This document shows, piece by piece, positions 37,074-45,160 of a DNA stretch of 64,000 nucleotides. Under the pieces are notes generated by a model that ran no database searches, was not told where the DNA came from, and was given only the letters and a program-made list of their open reading frames with translations. This stretch comes from DASPKT01 sp035626475 (GTDB lineage Bacteria; Pseudomonadota; Alphaproteobacteria; Azospirillales; Azospirillaceae), in NCBI GenBank assembly GCA_035626475.1, contig DASPNP010000022.1:62001-126000 (forward strand), in the 5' to 3' direction. A program made the position numbers and the translations under genes. Each line of letters opens with the position of its first letter. Positions within the stretch are counted from its first letter, which is position 1.

Positions 37074-37117
37074 CGCTCGCTTCTCCGGAAAGCGTGCTGG
37101 AGCCTGGAACCAGCCTG

Positions 37118-38161
37118 TCAACGCGCCAGCCGCGCCGCCAGAGCGGCCGCGATGCGGACGGCACCCTGGCCGTCCACACCGCCCACCGCCATGCGGTCCG
37201 CCAGCGCGGCGCGGCGGGCGGGGTCCTGCCAGAGGGACAGGGCCGTCGCGACGACGGCCCCGGCCGCGTTCTCGGCACAGCCGTCCACCATGACCACCGC
37301 GCCGGCCGCTGCGGCCGCTGCGGCCGAGGGGCGCTGGTTGTCGGCGATGGGGACCAGCAGGGTGGGGACGCGGAGAGCGGCGAGTTCGCCCAGCGTACCG
37401 CCCGCAGCCGCGACGGCGAGGCCGCAGCAGCGCATGAGTTCCCCCATGCGCTCGGTCTCCACATGCAGGCGGGCGCGGTCCGGGAAGCGGGCGACCGCCG
37501 CCTCGACGCACGCGCGCCTCGGGTTGGCGCCGCCGATGACCACCTCCAGCGTCATGCCGTCCGGCAGGTCAGGCGCCAGCCGCTTGACCACCGGCACGGT
37601 CAGGCCCGGCGGGTCGCTGCCGCCGAAGGTCAGCAACAGCGAGCGGCGGTCCGCCAGCGGCGGCAGGGGGATCGCCAGCGCGTCGCGGAACTCGCGGCGC
37701 AGGGGCGCGTAGGCCGGGCCCAGCAGCAGGTCCGCCCCGGGTGCCGCCGCGGCATAGGGCATGGAGAGGGCGGCCGGGCTCGGGTTCACCACCATGCTGG
37801 CATGCAGCGATGGCAGCGTGCAGAGATCGTCGAAGGCCAGCACCGGCCGGCCGGACGCGGCCAGAGCCGCGCGGTAGTCAGCGCCGAAGTGATAACCGTC
37901 CAGCACCAGGGCCGCCGCCCCGCGGGCCAGCTCCAGGGTTGCATCCCGGTCGGCGGGTCCGCCCGGTTCCGCCGCCAGCATCTGCACGCCGAAGCCGGCG
38001 CGCTCCAGCCGCGCCCGCAACGCCTCGGGCAGGCCGGCCGCCAGGAAGCGGCAGGGGCGGCCCAGCTCGACCAGCGCCTCCGCCAGCGCCAGGCAACGCA
38101 TCACATGGCCCGCGCCCATGGCGGGGGAGGCGTCGGCCCGGATGAGGATCGGCGCGGTCAC
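37118..38161 (-). CDS. pseG: UDP-sugar hydrolase PseG-like (pseudaminic acid path)
   Basis: 347 residues. PseG removes UDP from UDP-2,4-diacetamido-trideoxy-altropyranose before condensation by PseI. Seen here: ILIRADASPAMGAGHVMRCL near 5, LVLDGYHFGADYRAAL near 85, LLLTFGGSDPPGLTVPVVKRL near 170 and AVAAAGGTLGELAALRVPTLL near 255. It is a GT-B-like fold with the N-terminal glycine-rich and AGG motifs of the family. The GTG start overlaps the upstream gene's stop by four bases (GTGA). Confidence 0.83.
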   Translation of the reverse strand: MTAPILIRADASPAMGAGHVMRCLALAEALVELGRPCRFLAAGLPEALRARLERAGFGVQMLAAEPGGPADRDATLELARGAAALVLDGYHFGADYRAALAASGRPVLAFDDLCTLPSLHASMVVNPSPAALSMPYAAAAPGADLLLGPAYAPLRREFRDALAIPLPPLADRRSLLLTFGGSDPPGLTVPVVKRLAPDLPDGMTLEVVIGGANPRRACVEAAVARFPDRARLHVETERMGELMRCCGLAVAAAGGTLGELAALRVPTLLVPIADNQRPSAAAAAAAGAVVMVDGCAENAAGAVVATALSLWQDPARRAALADRMAVGGVDGQGAVRIAAALAARLAR

Positions 38162-39168
38162 CCGCCCACCTCGAACTCGCGGCGCTCGACATCGACGTCG
38201 CCGCCGCCGCGCACCACCCTGACGATCCCGACATAACGCTGCGGCAGCCAGCCCCCGGGCGGACGGGGCAGGGCCACGCCGACCACCTGGATCGCCCGGT
38301 CGCGGTCCATCTCCTCGTCCTTGCGGGCCACCACGTTGCCGGCGGCGTCGCGCAGGCGCAGCTCCACCCGGTCCCCCTGCTCCAATCCCATCACGTCGGC
38401 CCAGAGGATCAGCCGCTCCGCCGAGGAGGGCAGGGCGGGGTTGTCGTAGGCACCCTCGCGCAGGGCGTTGACATCCACCCGGTCGGGGGCGAAACCGGCG
38501 GACAGGATGTGGGTCGGCTCGTAGGGCAATGCTGCCAGCGCCTGCTCGGACCAGAGCGGCTTGCGCGGGCCCCCGCATGTCCAGCCCTCCGCCGGCCCGA
38601 CGAAGGGATCGACGATCCGGTCGCCCTGGCGGACGATCAGCTCCAGGTGCGGGAACTGGGTGCGGCCGGAATAGCCCACCAGCCCCAGCGGCTGGCCGGC
38701 CGTCACCCGCTCGCCCGGCTTCACCCGGATCGAGCCCTGGCGCATGTGGCTGTACTGGGTGGTCCAGCCGCCGCCATGGTCGAGCACCACGCCGTTGCCC
38801 GCGAACTTGCCGGCCAGCTTGGCCTCGCCCTCCGGCGGCAGGCCGGTGTCAGGCTCGCCGTCGCGCACCGCCCGCACCACGCCCGGCGCCGCCGCGACCA
38901 CCGCCACGCCCCGGCGCATGGCCGCGAAGCCCGGCAGGCGGAAATCCGTCCCGGTATCGCCGTCATAACCGTGCCGGCCGCATTTGTGGTCCTTGAAGCC
39001 GGGCCCCGGGTCGGCGTCGACATAATTCTGGATGTAGCAGTCGCGCCCCGGGCTGCAGGCAATCGGCAGGCCCAGCGCCGGCGGCGGACCGGCAGTCTGG
39101 GGAGCGGGTGTCTGCGCCCATGCCGGCAGGGCGAGGAGAGCGGCAAGGATCGGGAGAATGCTCTTCAT
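38158..39168 (-). CDS. Exported M23/LytM-like protein with altered metal ligands
   Basis: 336 residues with a signal peptide (ILPILAALLALPAWA). The LytM-like domain is about 60-200: DGDTGTDFRL, NGVVLDHGGGWTTQYSHMRQ, GERVTAGQPLGLVGYSGRTQ and FPHLELIVRQG. In LytM the zinc ligands are the H and D of HxxxD and the last H of HxH. Here HxxxD reads DTGTD and HxH reads HLE, so two ligands are acidic instead. The catalytic His in YSH and in HL are kept. A C-terminal domain of 130 residues is unassigned. Confidence 0.75.
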   Translation of the reverse strand: MKSILPILAALLALPAWAQTPAPQTAGPPPALGLPIACSPGRDCYIQNYVDADPGPGFKDHKCGRHGYDGDTGTDFRLPGFAAMRRGVAVVAAAPGVVRAVRDGEPDTGLPPEGEAKLAGKFAGNGVVLDHGGGWTTQYSHMRQGSIRVKPGERVTAGQPLGLVGYSGRTQFPHLELIVRQGDRIVDPFVGPAEGWTCGGPRKPLWSEQALAALPYEPTHILSAGFAPDRVDVNALREGAYDNPALPSSAERLILWADVMGLEQGDRVELRLRDAAGNVVARKDEEMDRDRAIQVVGVALPRPPGGWLPQRYVGIVRVVRGGGDVDVERREFEVGG

Positions 39169-39236
39169 GGGCAGCAGAGTGCGTCCGCGGGCGGCACGAC
39201 CCAAGCGGAAAATCGGCTAGGGGAAGCGCCTTCCGG

Positions 39237-39553
39237 TCAGAGCGGGATCGCGCCGATGTTCAGCGGGGCGACACCACCGGTCCGGCGCAGATACTCGTCC
39301 AGCGGCAGCAGCGCCTCCACGCCCGTGGCGACGATCTGGTCGTGCTCCGGCAGGGCCAGCAGCCGGTAGCGCCGGCCCAGTTCGTCCAGGCAGTCGCCCG
39401 CCCGCCCGGCCTGGTCTCGATGAAGCCGGCGACGTCGCCGCCCCGGCCGGCCGCAGTCAGCAGCCCATAGACCGCCCCGCCGCCCAGCCCGGCGCCGTAG
39501 ATGAAGATGCGGGACCCCGCCGGGATCTCGGACAGGCCGGTGAGCGAGCGCAT
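39237..39553 (-). pseudogene. Frameshifted Rossmann-like module protein
   Basis: The N-terminal half (MRSLTGLSEIPAGSRIFIYGAGLGG style; glycine loop at 20-25, FIET at 44-47) is in one frame and the C-terminal half (DCLDELGRRYRLLALPEHDQ to the stop) in another. Joining them needs one added base, or one more GCCC unit in the three-copy tandem at 39396-39407. The product would be about 105 residues, related to the modules at 55237, 48939 and 59333. No function is known. Confidence 0.6.
39396..39407. repeat. GCCC tetranucleotide, three copies, at the frameshift
   Basis: Three tandem GCCC units sit exactly where the two reading frames of the broken module meet. A four-base unit shifts the frame, so gain of one copy would restore a continuous protein. 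Confidence 0.6.
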
Positions 39554-39690
39554 GGGGCGGGTCCGGCGGATTGGGATCTCCCGGATTCCATACACGCCGG
39601 GGCGCCGCGATGACACAGCCAAGCGGGTTCCCGTACCGCCGTCGCATGGCGTAGGATGGATGCCGCGCAAGGATTGCAAGGACATCAGTC

Positions 39691-40773
39691 GTGAAGGCGG
39701 TCATCGACGGCGTGGCGATCAGGGGCTTCAGGGCGGTGGTGCCGCCCCGGCGCCATTCCTTCCTGGAGGAGCCGGGCATCTTCACGCCGGAGGAGGCGGA
39801 GAAGCTCTACGGCACCATCGGCGTGCGCGCCCGCCGCCTGCTGGACGAGCCCTTCTGCGCATCGGACATGTGCACCGCCGCGGCAGAGGGGCTGATCCGC
39901 CAGCTGGACTGGGACCCGGCCTCCATCGACGTGCTGGTCTTCGTCAGCCAGGACGCGGACTATGTCCTGCCCGTCACCGCCGCCGTGATGCAGAAGCGCC
40001 TGGGCCTCCCCGGCACCGCCGCCTGCTTCGACGTGCCGCTGGGCTGCTCCGGCTTCGTCTACGGCACCTGGATCGCCTCCAGGCTGCTGGGCGGCTCCTC
40101 GGCCCGCCGCGCGCTGGTGCTGGCCGGCGACGTCTCGGCCCGCTACCTGCGCCCCGACGACAAGGCGACCCTGCCGCTGTTCGGCGACGCCGGCTCGGCC
40201 GTGGCGCTGGAGGTCGACCCGCACGCTCCCCCCATGCACGCCATCGTCGGCACCGACGGCGGTGGCGCCAAGCACATCTTCGTGAAGGCGGGCGGCAAGC
40301 GCGACTGCATGATCCCCTCGGGCCAGCCGCGCTCGGCCGAGGAGGAGGAGCGGCTCTACAAGGATTCGCGCCTGACGCTGAACGGGGCGGAGGTCTTCGC
40401 CTTCACGCTCCGCGCCGTGCCGCCGCTGTTGCGCGACAGCCTGGAGCATGCGGGCCTGTCGGTGGACGACATCGACATGGTGGTGCCGCACCAGGCCAAC
40501 CGCATGATGCTGGAGCACATCCGCAAGAAGGTCGGCTTCGCGCCCGAGCGCTACCTGATCGACATGGAGGAGTTCGGCAACACCAGCTCGGCCTCTATTC
40601 CGCTCGCCATCTGCAACCGGCTGACCGGGTCCCTGGCGGAGAAGCGCATGCGCCTGATGCTGGCGGGCTTCGGGGTGGGGTGGTCCTGGGGCACGCTGAT
40701 CGCGGAGGTCGGCCCCATCGCCCCGCCGCAAGTCGCGGAGCTGTCGCCGGACTTCGCGCCGCTGGCGGTGTGA
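39691..40773 (+). CDS. 3-oxoacyl-ACP synthase III-like (KAS III / FabH family), second copy
   Basis: 360 residues, with C119 in PLGCSGFVYG, H267 in PHQANRMM, N297 in GNTSSAS. It is a close paralogue of the enzyme at 20795: the FVSQ...LPxTAxxxQxRLGLP block matches residue for residue at many places. It starts at GTG 39691, after AAGGA. It condenses or transfers an acyl group; substrate unknown. PseH lies about 4 kb further on, so an acyl-sugar role is possible. The DUF3445 gene follows after four bases. Confidence 0.85.
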   Translation: MKAVIDGVAIRGFRAVVPPRRHSFLEEPGIFTPEEAEKLYGTIGVRARRLLDEPFCASDMCTAAAEGLIRQLDWDPASIDVLVFVSQDADYVLPVTAAVMQKRLGLPGTAACFDVPLGCSGFVYGTWIASRLLGGSSARRALVLAGDVSARYLRPDDKATLPLFGDAGSAVALEVDPHAPPMHAIVGTDGGGAKHIFVKAGGKRDCMIPSGQPRSAEEEERLYKDSRLTLNGAEVFAFTLRAVPPLLRDSLEHAGLSVDDIDMVVPHQANRMMLEHIRKKVGFAPERYLIDMEEFGNTSSASIPLAICNRLTGSLAEKRMRLMLAGFGVGWSWGTLIAEVGPIAPPQVAELSPDFAPLAV

Positions 40774-40777
40774 GCCC

Positions 40778-41683
40778 ATGGACGCGCCCGCTTTTCAGCC
40801 CGAGCGGCCCTGCTGGCCGTTCGACGGCGGCGACTACCGCATGACCATGGGGCTGCTGAGCCTCGATCCCGCCGACTGGATCGAGATTGACGCCACCTAT
40901 CCCGCCCTCATGGCCGAACGCCGCCGGCTGCTGGCCGGGCGCCGGGACGAGGTTCTGGCGGTCCTGCCGGGCGCGGAGCCCGCCTGCCGCGAGGTGCTGG
41001 CGATGCTGGCCGACCATTTGCCGGCCCGCTTCCCCGCCTTGTTCGCGCGTGACGGCGGCCGGCTGCTGAACCGCGTCACCGGCGAGACGCACGACCTCGA
41101 CGGTCCCGACCCGCTGGGAAGTTGCGGGCGGCTGGTGCCGGAGGATCTCTGCCTGCTGCTGCCGGACGAGGACGGCACGCCGGTCATGAAGGCGGCGGTG
41201 CTGTGCTTCCCGAACCGCTGGCGGCTGGCCGACAAGATCGGCCGGGCCATGCCGGCGATCCACGGGCCGGTGGCGCTCTATCCGGAGAAGCTGGAGCGTC
41301 CGGTGGACCGCTTCATCGGCACGCTGACGCCCGCGCGGCCGGTGCAGCGCATGAACTGGGCGCTGAACGACGACCCCACCCTGTTCCAGCCGGTGGAGAC
41401 GGCCCACACCGCCGCCCGGCCGGAGATATCAGGCGACAATGCCGGCGACCTCCTGTTCCTGCGGCTGGAGCGCCAGACCCTGCGCAAGCTCCCCGGCACC
41501 GGCGCGGTGCTGTTCGGCATCCGGACATACCAGCGCCCCCTGCGCGACCTGTCCCCGGTCGAGGCCGCGCAGCTGGCCGTTGCCCTGCGCGGCGCCCCCG
41601 AGCCGGTCGCCCGCTACAAGGGCCTGCACCGGACGGCACCGCCGGCCCTGGCCTACCTGGACCGGCGCTCAGCCCAGCCATAG
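40778..41683 (+). CDS. DUF3445 (heme-dependent oxidative N-demethylase-like) protein
   Basis: 301 residues. The family pattern is visible: PFDGGDYRMTMGLLSLDP near 14, WRLADKIGRAMPAIHGPVAL near 148 and ERPVDRFIGTLTPARPVQRM near 173. Relatives demethylate dimethylamine-type substrates with heme. Whether this copy acts on amines cannot be told. It follows KAS III by four bases, and its stop codon is formed by the start of a palindromic repeat (41681), so the repeat has inserted at or replaced the original 3' end. Confidence 0.75.
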   Translation: MDAPAFQPERPCWPFDGGDYRMTMGLLSLDPADWIEIDATYPALMAERRRLLAGRRDEVLAVLPGAEPACREVLAMLADHLPARFPALFARDGGRLLNRVTGETHDLDGPDPLGSCGRLVPEDLCLLLPDEDGTPVMKAAVLCFPNRWRLADKIGRAMPAIHGPVALYPEKLERPVDRFIGTLTPARPVQRMNWALNDDPTLFQPVETAHTAARPEISGDNAGDLLFLRLERQTLRKLPGTGAVLFGIRTYQRPLRDLSPVEAAQLAVALRGAPEPVARYKGLHRTAPPALAYLDRRSAQP

Positions 41684-41760
41684 GTCGGGAGGAGCGGAGC
41701 GCATCCCGACAAACCCCGGCCTGAGCATGTCGGGATACGCCTTCGGCTCCTCCCGACCTA
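41681..41760. repeat. REP-like palindromic repeat (copy 2)
   Basis: Left arm 41681-41711 (TAGGTCGGGAGGAGCGGAGC...), right arm 41728-41760 (TGTCGGGATACGCCTTCGGC...), inverted with a few mismatches. It belongs to the family of 23877-23955. Its first three bases are the TAG stop of the DUF3445 gene. Confidence 0.85.
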
Positions 41761-41770
41761 CGATCTCGGT

Positions 41771-42916
41771 TCACCCCACCCGCGAGGCGTCCAACCCCAG
41801 GGCCAGGTGCCCGGCATAGTCGGCCTGCACCTTGTCCGTCAGCGGGTGGTAGCGCACGCCCTGGATGTCGCGGAACATCCGCTCCAGCCCTCCCTCGCGG
41901 TAGAAGCCGGCGCCGCCCGCCAGTTCCAGCGCCCGGTCAGCCACCGCCAGCATCTCGCGCGCCGCCAGGGTGCGGGCCTGGAACAAGGCGTTGGTGGTCG
42001 CCGCCCCGGGAGAGGCCGTACCGGCCAGCTCGAGCATGTGCCGCACCGCCAAGCGGGCGCCCAGCAGGTGCGTGTCCATCTCTCCGGCCGGCGGCGCCTG
42101 ACGGGCCGGGTCGCGGCGGCGCGCGGCCAGGTCCAGTGCCGTGTCGCGCATGCCCTCGGCGACGCCGAGATAGGCCGAGTAGATCAGCGGGAAGGCCACC
42201 AGCGAGATCGTGTGCATCAGCGGGTGCCATTCGCCGGGCGTCCGCCGCGCGCCGATGGCGGCGTCCGGTACGAACACGCCGTCCAGCTCAACGTCGTGCG
42301 AACCGGTGCCGCGCATGCCCAGCGTGTTCCAGGTGTCCAGCACCCGCACGCCCTCGGCCTTCATGGAGACGGGCAGGTGCAGCACCTGCGGTCCGGTCGC
42401 CGGGTCGTCGAGGACGGCCATGGTCATCAGCAGGTCGCCGATGGGCGCGCCGCTGACGAAGGCCTTGCGCCCGGTGACGCGGTAGCCGCCCTCCACCCTC
42501 TCCGCCCGGGCCGATCCGGCCAGCCAGTCGGAGCCGCCGCTGCTGAGCAGGAACAGGCGCTCGCCCACGATGCGGCGCAGCAGCCCCTCCACCGGCGCCT
42601 TGTCCCGCCGCCAGCGCCAAGCGGGCACGGCCACCTGGTGGGTGTGCATCGAGAAGGCCAGGGCGGTGGAGCCGCAGCCGCGGCCCAGGATGGTCAGCAG
42701 CCCGCCCATCGCCGGCACGTCCAGGTCGCCGCCGCCGAACTCCGCCGGCGCGGCCGCGACGGTGAGGCCGGCCTCGCGGAGATCCTCGAAATTCGCGCGG
42801 ACGAAGCTGCCCTCCGCATCGTGCGACGCGGCGCGGACCTTGAAGCGGGCCGACAGGGCCTCCGCCTCCGCCCGCCAGTCCTTCGCGACAGTCTGTTCCT
42901 TAACCAGGGAGATCAT
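41771..42916 (-). CDS. Acyl-CoA dehydrogenase family flavoenzyme
   Basis: 381 residues from the ATG at 42916 (AAGGAA upstream). The FAD/acyl-CoA dehydrogenase fold is clear: GGGDLDVPAMGGLLTILGRG near 61, LFLLSSGGSDWLAGSARAER near 122, VTGRKAFVSGAP and LDTWNTLGMRGTGSHDVELD near 190, RMFRDIQGVRYHPLTD at the end. Relatives oxidise acyl-CoAs or act as desulfurisation or nitroalkane flavoenzymes. The divergent HxlR regulator lies 101 bases away, so the pair is probably regulator and target. Confidence 0.82.
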   Translation of the reverse strand: MISLVKEQTVAKDWRAEAEALSARFKVRAASHDAEGSFVRANFEDLREAGLTVAAAPAEFGGGDLDVPAMGGLLTILGRGCGSTALAFSMHTHQVAVPAWRWRRDKAPVEGLLRRIVGERLFLLSSGGSDWLAGSARAERVEGGYRVTGRKAFVSGAPIGDLLMTMAVLDDPATGPQVLHLPVSMKAEGVRVLDTWNTLGMRGTGSHDVELDGVFVPDAAIGARRTPGEWHPLMHTISLVAFPLIYSAYLGVAEGMRDTALDLAARRRDPARQAPPAGEMDTHLLGARLAVRHMLELAGTASPGAATTNALFQARTLAAREMLAVADRALELAGGAGFYREGGLERMFRDIQGVRYHPLTDKVQADYAGHLALGLDASRVG

Positions 42917-43017
42917 GGCCGTTTCCTTTCGGGTCGTCGGATGGCGCGACCCTGCTCTTTGCATTCGCGTCCGCTCAAGTTCATTATCTGAACCATCTCC
43001 AAAGGGAGGGGCCTCCG

Positions 43018-43711
43018 ATGGAAGGGTACGGGCAGTTCTGCCCGGTGGCGAAGGCCGCCGAAGTCTTGACGCCGCGCTGGACCACGCTGGTCGTGCGCGA
43101 GTTGATGTTCGGCAACAGCCGCTTCAACGAGATCCAGCGCGGCGTGCCGCTGATGTCGCGCGCCCTGCTGGCCCAGCGCCTGCGCGATCTGGAGGCCTGC
43201 GACGTCGTTCACCGCGACGAGGACGGCGCCTACCACCTGACCGAGGCCGGCAAGGCGCTGCACCCCATTGTGGAGCAGATGGGGCAAATGGGGCCTGATG
43301 TGGGGCACGTCCAACCTGGAGCCCGAGGATCTGGACCCCGGCTTCGTCATGTGGAGCGTGCGCCGGCGCATCGACTGGACCGCCACGCCCGGCCACCGGG
43401 TGGTGCTGCACTTCTCCTTCCGCGGCATGCCCGCCCGCTACCGCTCCCGCGGCGGCCTGTGGCTGGTGCTGGACCGGGGCGAGACCGACCTGTGCCTGAA
43501 GGACCCCGGCCACCAGGTGGATCTGGAGGTGCGGGCCGACGTCGGCTGTTTCGTGCAGTGCTGGCTCCACCGGCTGGACTGGGCCGAGGCGCTGCGCGCC
43601 GGCGGGATCGCGGTGGAGGGGCCGCCGGCGCTGATCCGCGAGGTGCCGAAATGGCTGCGGATCGATCCGGCGCACCGGCCGTCGGGCCCGATCATCCGGG
43701 TGCCCGATTGA
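43018..43711 (+). pseudogene. HxlR-family transcriptional regulator with a +1 frameshift
   Basis: The N-terminal winged helix is in frame one (FCPVAKAAEVLTPRWTTLVV, ELMFGNSRFNEIQRGVPLMS, and the LTEAGKALHPIVEQMG end). The C-terminal domain (WGTSNLEPEDLDPGFVMW onwards) is in the next frame. Removing one A from AAA at 43286-43288 joins them as EQMGQWGLMWGTSNLEP, the sequence expected in the family. It may be a real loss, a sequencing error or a slippage site. Divergent from the acyl-CoA dehydrogenase gene. Confidence 0.7.
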
Positions 43712-43728
43712 GCATCGAGCGGTACGGC

Positions 43729-44592
43729 ATGGCGGCACCCCTCCTCATCGTCGGCGGCGACGGCACCGTGGCGACCGCCCTGGCGGCGCACCTGACCGCG
43801 CGCGGCATCGGCTTCCACGCCACCACACGCCGGGCGCCCCGGCCCGACCGGCCCTTCCTGGATCTGGCGGCGGAATCGGGGTTCGAGCTGGCCGATGCCG
43901 GCTACGGCTCAGCGGTGATCTGCGCGGCGGTGGCGCGGCTGGCGGCCTGTGCCGCCGATCCGGCGGGCTCGCGCGCCGTCAACGTGACCGGCACCGCGGC
44001 GCTTGCCCGGCGGCTGGCGGCGAACGGGACCCGGGTGCTCTACCTCTCGACCGACAAGGTGTTCGACGGCACCCGGCCCCGCCGCCGGGCCGACGAGCCG
44101 ACCTGCCCCGCCACCGAGTACGGCCGACAGAAGGCCGAGGCCGAGGCGGCGGTGCTGGCCCTGCCGGGAGGCACCGTCCTGCGCCTGTCCAAGGTGATCC
44201 ATCCGGGAATGACGCTCTTCGAGGGCTGGGCGGCGGACCTCAGGGCCGGCCGTGCCATCGCCCCCTTCGCCGACATGGGCTTCGCCCCGGTCACCACGTC
44301 CATGGTGGCGAGCACGATCGAAGCGGTCCTGGCGCGGGGCGGCCCGGGTCTCTGGCAGCTCTCGGCGCCGGAGGACGTGACCTACGCCGCCGCCGCCCTG
44401 CACATCGCCCGCCGCCTGGGCGCCCCGGAGGCACTGGTGCGCCCGGCCGAGGGTGCCGCGGCGCAGGCGCTGGGCGGCGAGCGCCCGGTCCCCTTCACCG
44501 CCTTCGACACCGGCCGGCTGTCGGCGGAGCTGGGCATCGAGCCGCCCGCCGCCCTCCGGGCAATCGACGCCTGCCTCGACCCGGCAGCCTGA
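43729..44592 (+). CDS. RmlD-like NDP-sugar reductase/epimerase
   Basis: 287 residues from ATG 43729. The Rossmann start LLIVGGDGTVATALAAHL, the YLSTDKVFDG motif near 104 and EYGRQKAEAE near 126 (Y and K, four apart) are those of dTDP-4-dehydrorhamnose reductase relatives. The likely reaction is reduction of a keto-sugar nucleotide. A continuous open frame runs in from the shifted upstream regulator gene, but that fusion is an accident of the frameshift. It starts 18 bases after the regulator stop. Confidence 0.72.
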   Translation: MAAPLLIVGGDGTVATALAAHLTARGIGFHATTRRAPRPDRPFLDLAAESGFELADAGYGSAVICAAVARLAACAADPAGSRAVNVTGTAALARRLAANGTRVLYLSTDKVFDGTRPRRRADEPTCPATEYGRQKAEAEAAVLALPGGTVLRLSKVIHPGMTLFEGWAADLRAGRAIAPFADMGFAPVTTSMVASTIEAVLARGGPGLWQLSAPEDVTYAAAALHIARRLGAPEALVRPAEGAAAQALGGERPVPFTAFDTGRLSAELGIEPPAALRAIDACLDPAA

Positions 44593-44602
44593 GCGACCCG
44601 GA

Positions 44603-45157
44603 CTATTCCTCGAACGCCGCCAGCACCTGCTCCTCCGGGAACACCTGCGGCTGCCGCTCCCAGACGTCGCGGTGCAGTTCGAAAAGATGGACGTCGTGCC
44701 AGCCGTCGGCCTTCAGCACGTGCCGGCGTTGCACGCCGACCTCCTCCATCTTCAGCACCCGCATGCTGCGGACCAGGCGCGGGTTGCAGTCCATGATCTG
44801 CGAGATCACCTTGTTCATGCCCAGCCGGCGGAAGGCGTAGGTCATGATGAACCAGTGCAGGTAGCCCGCCGCGTGCGCCCGGCGGTCCTTGTCGCCGACG
44901 TAGAAGCCGGGCACGCAGTGCAGGTTCACGCGGTCGATGGCGGAGTAGGACAGGTAGCCGATGTCCACGCCTTCGGTCCGGATGACGAAGTGGCTGTAGT
45001 CCCGCCGCCCGGCCACGCTTTCCAGCCAGGCGCGCTGACGGTCCAGGTCGTAGGCGACCTCGGAGAACATGCGGGCCGCGATCTCCGGGTCCGTGCGCCA
45101 GTCCAGCAGCATCTTGGCGTCGTCCGGCGTGGGCCGGCGGAACTCCAGGATCGGCAT
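44603..45157 (-). CDS. pseH: PseH-like GNAT N-acyltransferase
   Basis: 184 residues. The GNAT fold includes the DAKMLLDWRTDPEIAARMFS start, VDIGYLSYSAIDRVNLHCVP and the acetyl-CoA loop near 90-105 (GDKDRRAHAAGYLHWF), then RRLGMNKVISQIMDCNPRLV. PseH acylates the 4-amino group of a UDP-trideoxy sugar in the pseudaminic path. PseG and PseI elsewhere in the window fit this. The acyl donor could be acetyl-CoA or an acyl-ACP. It lies three bases downstream of the SDR gene, on the same strand. Confidence 0.8.
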   Translation of the reverse strand: MPILEFRRPTPDDAKMLLDWRTDPEIAARMFSEVAYDLDRQRAWLESVAGRRDYSHFVIRTEGVDIGYLSYSAIDRVNLHCVPGFYVGDKDRRAHAAGYLHWFIMTYAFRRLGMNKVISQIMDCNPRLVRSMRVLKMEEVGVQRRHVLKADGWHDVHLFELHRDVWERQPQVFPEEQVLAAFEE

Positions 45158-45160
45158 GGG

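Noticed and set aside
38158..39168. Ordinary zinc-dependent M23 peptidase
   Set aside because: Two of the three zinc ligands are not histidine or aspartate as expected, so normal activity cannot be claimed.
43018..44592. Single long gene fusing an HxlR regulator to an RmlD-like reductase
   Set aside because: The middle 140 residues make no sense in that frame, while the shifted frame gives the expected HxlR C-terminal domain. Treated as a frameshifted gene plus a separate reductase.
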